From: a virus
Reading direction: 5' to 3' (one strand)
Virus record (IMG/VR): IMGVR_UViG_3300015171_000005
Coordinates: 1-59,504 of that record
Length of the DNA: 59,504 nucleotides
Shown here: positions 54,217 through 59,504 of the stretch, piece after piece
How the letters are laid out: every line of letters begins with the position of its first letter
Position numbering within the stretch: the stretch's first letter is position 1
Translations under genes and position numbers: made by a program
The notes under the pieces: model-generated
The model's database searches: none
Told to the model about the DNA's origin: nothing
What the model saw: the letters and a program-made list of their open reading frames with translations, nothing else

Positions 54217-54645
54217 TTAGGTGAGGGTACGGATGTTGACCTTGCGCTTCTTGAACGCCGTCAAGCCGGGGATGGGCTTCCCCTGCTCGAAGAGTTCACG
54301 GCAGGCAAGGTCGGAAACGCGCCGTTGAAAAAGGTGGAAGTACTTGGTCTTGAGCACGTAGTTATTGAACACGGTGTTGTCGTCGATGGTGAAGGACACC
54401 ACTTCGCTGATGCTGGCGCTGGCCTTGCCGCCCGTGCTCTTGGGCACGCCTTCGCTGTCCATGCGGACAATGAGTGCATCTTCCTTCTCGTGGATCACCG
54501 CTTCGATGTCCTTAATTGCCGCTTCGAGTTGACGCTTCTTCTCGCGCTCGGCCCAGATGTCGTCGATGAGCCCGGCGATAGTCGAAGGACGAACGCGTTC
54601 GACGACCTTGGTAACGGCTTTTGCAGCCGCTGGGGTGCGTGCCAT
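54217..54645 (-). CDS. conserved hypothetical protein, 142 aa
   Basis: The ATG follows AAAAGGACC. A coiled coil spans about residues 25-60 (AEREKKRQLEAAIKDIEAVI), followed by a beta/helical domain (VVSFTIDDNTVFNNYVLKT, YFHLFQRRVSDLACRE). The conserved pattern GKASASISE lies between. It is probably part of the replication complex or a partner of its neighbour. No function is known. Confidence 0.7.
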   Translation of the reverse strand: MARTPAAAKAVTKVVERVRPSTIAGLIDDIWAEREKKRQLEAAIKDIEAVIHEKEDALIVRMDSEGVPKSTGGKASASISEVVSFTIDDNTVFNNYVLKTKYFHLFQRRVSDLACRELFEQGKPIPGLTAFKKRKVNIRTLT

Positions 54646-54702
54646 GAATGGTCCTTTTGCGTGGTGAAACGTGAATAAAAAAGCGATGATACATGAAAAA
54701 AA

Positions 54703-55422
54703 TTATAACGACAACTTTAACTGTTTTTCCTCTTTCGGGATAGAGTGCTTGAATTCGCTACTGAGTTCTTCGAATGCATAATCGCCCCCGACGAATCCAA
54801 AACAGCTATTGCGGTTCGGCTGCTCGACGTATGTGCCACCTGATTTCTTGAACTCGGTAATGACATACCCCCAGCAGTCGCCGCTGACCCATTTGTTGTA
54901 TTCCTCCAACATCGATGCGACTGTGCTGTCAACGCACTGCTGTCGCTTATTCGGCTTCAAGCCGGCGAGATAATTCGTCATTTCTTTGTCAGGTATCCAC
55001 ACGGCATCTGTTCGATCGTCTTCACTGATTTCATATTCATCGTTGTATGAAGTCAGGCAAACAGCGTAAGGCGTTCCTAATTTGCCAGCAGCGCAGGCTT
55101 CTTCCCAGAGCAAGACAGCTACACGCTCGCGTCGTTCTTCCTCATGGATGTTTACCCGAGTGAGGTAGTCTTCAAACTGCGAATAATCGGGCTCGCCGTC
55201 CGAGTCGCGGCCAATGTGCTCATTGAAATTCCGAGTGATGATTTCGCCGTTACCATCGCCTTCGAATGGATTCGAACAATCTGTATCGGGAATCAGATAC
55301 CCGACGATGACATACGTTTTGTCGTGGTTTGTCCAGACATGCAACTCCTGCATGTCTCTTTCTTCTATTTCTATTTCAAGTTCTTCCAGCAGGGATGAAG
55401 CAGCGTTGTCGGTAAGGATCAT
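54703..55422 (-). CDS. hypothetical protein, 239 aa
   Basis: The ATG overlaps the DNA polymerase stop (ATGA). The protein is acidic at its N terminus (LLEELEIEIEERDMQELHVW), then mixed, with SQFEDYLTRVNIHEEERRER and a Trp/Gly-rich C-terminal part. Base composition is A+T-richer than that of the polymerase. No domain is recognised. A 57-nt gap separates it from the next gene. Confidence 0.7.
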   Translation of the reverse strand: MILTDNAASSLLEELEIEIEERDMQELHVWTNHDKTYVIVGYLIPDTDCSNPFEGDGNGEIITRNFNEHIGRDSDGEPDYSQFEDYLTRVNIHEEERRERVAVLLWEEACAAGKLGTPYAVCLTSYNDEYEISEDDRTDAVWIPDKEMTNYLAGLKPNKRQQCVDSTVASMLEEYNKWVSGDCWGYVITEFKKSGGTYVEQPNRNSCFGFVGGDYAFEELSSEFKHSIPKEEKQLKLSL

Positions 55423-57413
55423 TTCGAGTAATGCCGTGCGTGCCCGCCTTCCGCGAAAAGCGGAAGGTCAGGACACCACGGTGGGGGGACGGCCATGACG
55501 TGCATCAAATCCTTGAAGCACTTCGGGGCCTGCTTGGTGGGCGCAAGACATACCAATTCGTCGTACGTCATCATCACGACGCGCCAGCGCTTGCCGATCT
55601 CGATCATCTGATCCGTGATGATGACGTTAGCCAACGCCTGAACGATGTTCTCCGTGAGCAGCCCGCCATAAATTTTGGAAGGCGAACCCTTGCGGTCATA
55701 CACCCAGTCGATGCCGGTTTCGCTGTGTTTCTCGCGGACGTTCGGATACTTGAGACACATGCCGTTGGGGAGCCATACGCGTTCTTTTTCCCAGCGCAGG
55801 CATTTCCATTCACCTTCATGCCCGCGCACCATGTCGCGGATGATGTCGCTGCATATTTCCCAAAATTCAACGATCTTGTCATGCTGCTTGCGATAGAGAT
55901 AGACGATGCGCTGGCATTCAGGAAGCTCCATGAAGACAGGATCGCCTCCAAGCGCGCCCACGGCCAACGTCGTCTGGAAACGCGGGGGGCCCATCTGGTA
56001 GCCGAGCCCGAGCTTACCGACCTTGCCGATGAAACGCTGCGTCGGGTGGTCTTCTTTGTTGATCTCGTAGCCGTAGATCGAATCGGCGAAGATGCTGTAG
56101 GGATCGCGACCCGTGCCTGCGTCGGCGGCACGGAATTCATTCAATGAATCTTCCTGCCCGCTGATCCACGCGACCACGCGAGCTTCGATCTGGCCTGAAT
56201 CCGCCACGATGACCTCATGCCCGGCTGGTGCAAGGATCGACTTACGAAGCTCGCCGCCGCGTTTCAGGTTCAGCATGTTCATCTTGTTGCCGCCCGATGG
56301 CCTGCCGGTGTGCGCGCCGTAGTACTGGATCATCACCGGGAGCTTGGCTCCGTTCGCACTGGCTGACAGGAAGCGTCCTGCTCGTGTTTCATTGGTCGTG
56401 GACTTGACGGAGAGCCGCGCTTCGACCAGTTCACGTACCTGTGGATTGTGGTGCTCTTGCAGCGCGAGGAATTCTTCGTCGGTCTTCGAGAAGGCGAAGA
56501 TTTTTTTGGCCGGATTCGTTGGGCTGCTTTTCATTGGAGGCACCACGCCGCAAGCAGTCAGCATATCGGCGAAAACAGCAGGCTTGGCGATCTCTTTTTT
56601 GGCGTATTCAAGCGCCTTCGTGCGCCCCATCATGATGATGAGTTTGACTTGTTCAGTCTTGCTACCGACTGCTGCCAGTATCTTGCGCTCCTTGTCGGCG
56701 ATCTCACGTTCCAGTTCCTTCTCGACGCGGGCACGATCGACTTCAAGGATCGGATCGCAGAACATGCGCAGGAATTGATCGACAAGAAGAAGTTCGCGTT
56801 CGGGGAAGAACGGCAGCATCCTGTGAAATATGGCGTAGCAGAGATCGACATCGACCGTGCAGTATTCTGCCATTTGGTCGTAAAGTGATGTGCGTTTGTA
56901 GTTTGACGCGTCAGTGATTGCGTGAAGATCAAGCACGCCGCATGAGCGCACTAATATGTCTTCGAGCTTATTGCCTTCACCATAGAACTCGGCAACCGAG
57001 TTCAAACCCTTGTCGATGTCGTTGCCATGCAGGCCGCGCGCCATCGAGAGCGTGTCGAGATAGCGCCGAGGGACGACGTTGTAGTGCGTCTTCATGATGA
57101 AGCCGTCGAACGCGGTGTTGTGGCACAGGAGATCGGTCTTGGTCCAATCGATCTGTCCGAAGCGTCGATTGATTTGCTTGCTTTCGAGCACGATCGTCGG
57201 GCCGGTACCGACTTTCACGCCGCACATGTGCGCCTTGAAGCGCTTGTCGCGGATGTACTCGCTGGTAGAAAGCTTGCGCAGCGTGTAGTCCTTGTCCCAG
57301 TAGGTTTCGAAGTCCAGCGTTATGATGTCTTCGCGATACTCGACCTTCTTTGGTTTGGCGCGCGGTGCAAGCTTGACCACTTCCTTCTTCTGAACTGCCG
57401 ATCCCCACCCCAT
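55419..57413 (-). CDS. DNA polymerase, family A, with 3'-5' exonuclease
   Basis: The 664-residue enzyme replicates the phage genome. The N-terminal exonuclease has LDFETYWD (motif I), NTAFDGFIM (II) and YCTVDVDLC (III, Y-x3-D). The polymerase part has motif A VADSGQIEARVVAW, motif B RFIGKVGKLGLGYQMG and motif C MMTYDELVCL. ATG 57411-57413 is chosen because it overlaps the upstream stop as TGATG; the frame is open 24 codons further. Motif A has DSGQIE rather than DYSQIE. Confidence 0.95.
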   Translation of the reverse strand: MGWGSAVQKKEVVKLAPRAKPKKVEYREDIITLDFETYWDKDYTLRKLSTSEYIRDKRFKAHMCGVKVGTGPTIVLESKQINRRFGQIDWTKTDLLCHNTAFDGFIMKTHYNVVPRRYLDTLSMARGLHGNDIDKGLNSVAEFYGEGNKLEDILVRSCGVLDLHAITDASNYKRTSLYDQMAEYCTVDVDLCYAIFHRMLPFFPERELLLVDQFLRMFCDPILEVDRARVEKELEREIADKERKILAAVGSKTEQVKLIIMMGRTKALEYAKKEIAKPAVFADMLTACGVVPPMKSSPTNPAKKIFAFSKTDEEFLALQEHHNPQVRELVEARLSVKSTTNETRAGRFLSASANGAKLPVMIQYYGAHTGRPSGGNKMNMLNLKRGGELRKSILAPAGHEVIVADSGQIEARVVAWISGQEDSLNEFRAADAGTGRDPYSIFADSIYGYEINKEDHPTQRFIGKVGKLGLGYQMGPPRFQTTLAVGALGGDPVFMELPECQRIVYLYRKQHDKIVEFWEICSDIIRDMVRGHEGEWKCLRWEKERVWLPNGMCLKYPNVREKHSETGIDWVYDRKGSPSKIYGGLLTENIVQALANVIITDQMIEIGKRWRVVMMTYDELVCLAPTKQAPKCFKDLMHVMAVPPPWCPDLPLFAEGGHARHYSK

Positions 57414-57694
57414 CAGATTTCTCCGCGCATACGTGCGAGCACAAAGGATTTCATCATTGGTTCGTCGTCTTTCAATGCGTGCCAAAGTTCGGGGTTCGCG
57501 GCCCGGTCGAATCCGAGTTCCAAGTTGAACTCTAGAACGAACTCAGGCCCCAAGTACGTGAGCCTTCCGTATTTCACATACTTCAATTCCATATGTTGCA
57601 AAGTGCGCTCGTCGATGATGTGGAAGGTAAAATGTATGCGACGGTGTTCAATGGCCGCGTTGACCGATATGAATTTGAGGTCTTCGATTTTCAC
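57413..57694 (-). CDS. small hypothetical protein upstream of DNA polymerase, 93 aa
   Basis: A GTG start at 57692-57694 is followed by MKIEDLKFISVNAAIEHR. The sequence has a beta-rich first half (HFTFHIIDERTLQHMELK, VKYGRLTYLGPEFVLEF) and a C-terminal helix. Its stop overlaps the polymerase start (TGATG). It probably has a role in replication or its control. No family is recognised. Confidence 0.65.
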   Translation of the reverse strand: MKIEDLKFISVNAAIEHRRIHFTFHIIDERTLQHMELKYVKYGRLTYLGPEFVLEFNLELGFDRAANPELWHALKDDEPMMKSFVLARMRGEI

Positions 57695-57706
57695 CGGCTG
57701 TCTTTT

Positions 57707-57934
57707 TCACGAGACTCGTCTCTTTACCCAATGAGTAGCAGCAGCCGCATTAGCGAGATCATCTGCTTCGCTTCGATTTTTGGATGTACCGTTCTTGATG
57801 TGTCTACATGTTGCACTCAACCAAGATACATCGCGAATCGGACTTGACGCGTGCGACGTGTCATACCAGACCGTCCACGTGATGTTATAGATTCGGAACC
57901 GATAGCCTCTGGATTCAAGTTCGTGTCGGTTCAT
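57707..57934 (-). CDS. small hypothetical protein, 75 aa
   Basis: ATG 57932-57934 overlaps the helicase stop as ATGA; the frame is open upstream but out of context there. The protein begins MNRHELESRGYRFRIYNI and has a beta-rich middle (ITWTVWYDTSHASSPI) with a Cys and a Lys-rich tail. Function unknown. Confidence 0.65.
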   Translation of the reverse strand: MNRHELESRGYRFRIYNITWTVWYDTSHASSPIRDVSWLSATCRHIKNGTSKNRSEADDLANAAAATHWVKRRVS

Positions 57935-59271
57935 TCCATCAGTTCCAGCAGGTTGTCCATCCGCGCTTGCTTCAGTTCGAGCTTCTTGAAGATGCCGGGT
58001 TCGATCGTGCCATCCGCTAAGATGGCGATGATCTCGGTTTTCTGGGTCTGCCCTGCGCGCGCATGCCTGCGATTGCCCTGCACCCACCATTCCAGATCGT
58101 CGGGCGGCGACGGCCAGATCGTTGCCGTGGCCTTGGTCAGCGTCAGGCCATGGGCGGCTGATTTGGGGTGCGCGAACATGGCTTGGTAGAAGCCCGCTTG
58201 GAAGTGCTGCTTCATGTCTTCGCGTTGCCGGTCAGTGGCCTCACCGTCGAAGACACAGAACTTCATCTTGCGCGCCTTGGCCATCAACACCATTTCATCA
58301 CGCTGGTGCTTCCAGAGGTAGAACACGATCACGTGCTTGCGAGCTTCGATCAAGTCCATGACCAGTTCATATCGCCCGTCGTCGATCACGTGATATTTGT
58401 TGGGGCTTTCGTACACGGCTCCTGACGCGATCTGGAGCAGCTTGGTGCGTGCGGCGGCGGCGTTGATGGCTGTCACCATGCCTTTGTTCATGAGCGCGAT
58501 GGCGTCCTGCCTCATGGATTCGTAGGCCACGCTTTGCTTCTTGGATGGGTAATACTTGACGACGACGGTCTTGGTTGCCGGGATGTCGATGCAGTCTTCG
58601 AATTTGTGCCGGATGGTGATGTCGGCAAGCTGGGCTGCGACGGCTTCTTCGGCTCCGGGCTTGTCGATCCACTTGATCATTTCCGTCCGGGGGCCGACTT
58701 GTTCGGGAATGCACACGGCCTGCCGGAATGCATAGAAGCTCTGGCCCAGCCGCTTACCGTCATCCAGAAAGAAAGCCTGATTCCAGACATCGCAGATTGT
58801 GTTGGAGTTCGGTGTGCCAGTCATGTTGCGGCGGATGTCAAAATGCTTCTTGATCAAGTTCAGCGCCCGGCTGCGCCCGCTGGTGTGGTGCTTGAACGAC
58901 GACGATTCATCGACCACGATGCGGTCGAATTTCTTGAAGAAATCCTTGGGCTGCTTGGCGATCCAGTTCACCGCGTCGATGTTGGTGATGTAGATGTCTG
59001 CGGGAGTGACGAAAGCATCCATGCGATTGGACGCATGTGCAATGCTGGTCACGAGATGTGGAGTGAATTCCTTGGCGTCGTCGCCCCATGCGTTGCGCAA
59101 GATCGACTTGGGTGCTAACACCAGCATGGACTTGCCACGCGTTCGATTGCGGTCGAAGTCTTCGAGTTCAACTCGCGTCTTGGCGGTGCCCGGATCGCTC
59201 ATGTCGAAGACGCGCTCGCGCGATTTCAGAAACTTCAGGCTTTCCTTCTGGTGAGAATAGAGCGGTTTCAT
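57931..59271 (-). CDS. SNF2/DEAD-like DNA helicase
   Basis: The 446-residue protein has helicase superfamily 2 motifs: FDMSDPGTAKTRV (motif I), VLAPKSILRNAW (Ia), IVVDESSSFK (II), MTGTPNSN (III), HVIVFYLWKHQRDEM (IV), TKATATIWPSPPDDLEWWVQ (V) and HARAGQTQKT (VI). The motif II sequence DESS, not DEAH, and the R-x-G-Q pattern fit SNF2-like phage helicases. ATG 59269-59271 is preferred because it overlaps the upstream stop as ATGA; TTG at 59280 would add three residues. Confidence 0.9.
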   Translation of the reverse strand: MKPLYSHQKESLKFLKSRERVFDMSDPGTAKTRVELEDFDRNRTRGKSMLVLAPKSILRNAWGDDAKEFTPHLVTSIAHASNRMDAFVTPADIYITNIDAVNWIAKQPKDFFKKFDRIVVDESSSFKHHTSGRSRALNLIKKHFDIRRNMTGTPNSNTICDVWNQAFFLDDGKRLGQSFYAFRQAVCIPEQVGPRTEMIKWIDKPGAEEAVAAQLADITIRHKFEDCIDIPATKTVVVKYYPSKKQSVAYESMRQDAIALMNKGMVTAINAAAARTKLLQIASGAVYESPNKYHVIDDGRYELVMDLIEARKHVIVFYLWKHQRDEMVLMAKARKMKFCVFDGEATDRQREDMKQHFQAGFYQAMFAHPKSAAHGLTLTKATATIWPSPPDDLEWWVQGNRRHARAGQTQKTEIIAILADGTIEPGIFKKLELKQARMDNLLELME

Positions 59272-59447
59272 TTGGGCCAATGAAGAAAGAAATCAGAGAT
59301 CGGTCGTACTTGCTCATCTTCCAAGCACGATGCCTTGGCGGAATCTTCCGAACGAAAAAGTTGGGCGTGCAGGATGTTTCAAGTGTATGAGTTGGGTCCA
59401 CCCGGCATCGCTAGAAAATCCTTACCACGAACGATGACGTATTTCAT
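59268..59447 (-). pseudogene. small gene interrupted by an in-frame TGA
   Basis: The ATG at 59445-59447 begins MKYVIVRGKDFLAMPGGPNS and continues YT, then TGA at codon 23 (59379-59381). After it the same frame stays open for 36 codons (NILHAQLFRSEDSAKAS) and ends at a TGA that overlaps the helicase start as ATGA. The PG-x-x-SYT...A-x-x-FRS-x-x-A pattern recalls small phage proteins in which the residue at the stop would be Arg or Lys. A single CGA-to-TGA change explains it; recoding or error is also possible. Confidence 0.65.
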
Positions 59448-59504
59448 CCGACGCACCTGTGAAGGAGAAAAACCAACCCCAGCAGTACGCTCGTCATGAG
59501 ATAG
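59444..59504 (-). CDS. 3' end of a gene entering from the right edge
   Basis: The frame reads YLMTSVLLGLVFLLHRCVG and stops in TGA, overlapping the next start as ATGA. It is hydrophobic, so the protein may have a C-terminal membrane helix, or a 17-residue peptide could begin at the internal ATG 59495-59497. Too little is visible to assign a function. Confidence 0.5.
   Translation of the reverse strand, partial: YLMTSVLLGLVFLLHRCVG

Noticed and set aside
55419-57485. DNA polymerase start 24 codons upstream at 57485
   Set aside because: That start lies inside the upstream gene without an SD, whereas ATG 57413 shows TGATG coupling and a proper polymerase N terminus.
59168-59401. 77-codon minus-strand frame overlapping the helicase start
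   Set aside because: It lies in another frame over the helicase N terminus and the interrupted small gene, has no SD, and conflicts with both better-supported reading frames.
1-59504. Circular genome completed by joining the two window ends
   Set aside because: The gene starting at 121 would end within three codons after the join (Ser-Ile-Ser-stop), so it would not complete a plausible protein; the window is more likely part of a longer genome.

Overview
This window is most of the genome of a tailed double-stranded DNA bacteriophage of podovirus type. It has a P22-like portal, a scaffold, an N4 gp56-like (Phage_capsid_3) major capsid protein, no visible tape measure, sheath or tail tube, and very large internal virion proteins. 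Base composition is GC-rich, with strong Shine-Dalgarno (SD) sequences and chains of ATGA or TGATG overlaps. The family mix and a two-gene spanin lysis cassette suggest a phage of a Gram-negative host, plausibly a betaproteobacterium such as Burkholderiales; the host is inference. I saw no integrase, repressor, transposase, reverse transcriptase or CRISPR array. The ends do not join in frame into a complete gene, so the window is probably not the whole genome. Layout: (1) 1-121 is the start of a minus-strand gene that leaves the left edge. (2) 122-547 has no gene but holds iteron-like GTTCC repeats, an 11-bp inverted repeat and a (TAG)9 tract, so it is a candidate origin or control region. (3) 548-3564 is a minus-strand run of small early-type genes, two of them membrane proteins, with two copies of a covarying hairpin. 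(4) 3565-3881 is a divergent control region with a good sigma70-like promoter facing right. (5) 3882-31550 carries packaging, head, connector, tail-fibre, lysis and tail genes on the plus strand. (6) 31567-45720 carries large virion proteins, interrupted by two HNH endonucleases. (7) 45764-45789 is a bidirectional terminator where the plus and minus blocks converge. (8) 45775-59504 is a minus-strand block of small early genes, two tRNAs, nucleases, a family A DNA polymerase and a SNF2-like helicase, most of them translationally coupled. The most unusual content is homing biology. The large terminase carries an intein whose Endonuclease VII-like nuclease is encoded in a different reading frame, nested inside the intein. 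A second HNH gene sits in the 3' end of a small virion gene: the last 15 residues occur twice, identical in protein but changed synonymously in 12 of 15 codons, as if the element restores its target gene with a recoded tail. Two more HNH genes lie nearby or downstream. Other oddities are a probable -1 frameshift at an A8 tract, an in-frame stop in a small gene, a tRNA-Thr with a 3-nt insertion, a truncated ThyX-like gene, and two repeat-rich virion proteins. How the genes work together: the terminase pair fills the portal-scaffold-capsid shell, connector proteins close it, and fibre and adhesin proteins bind the host. Large virion proteins, one with an HExxH motif, probably enter with the DNA. 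The minus block supplies replication and host take-over, and holin-like protein, endolysin and spanins release progeny.
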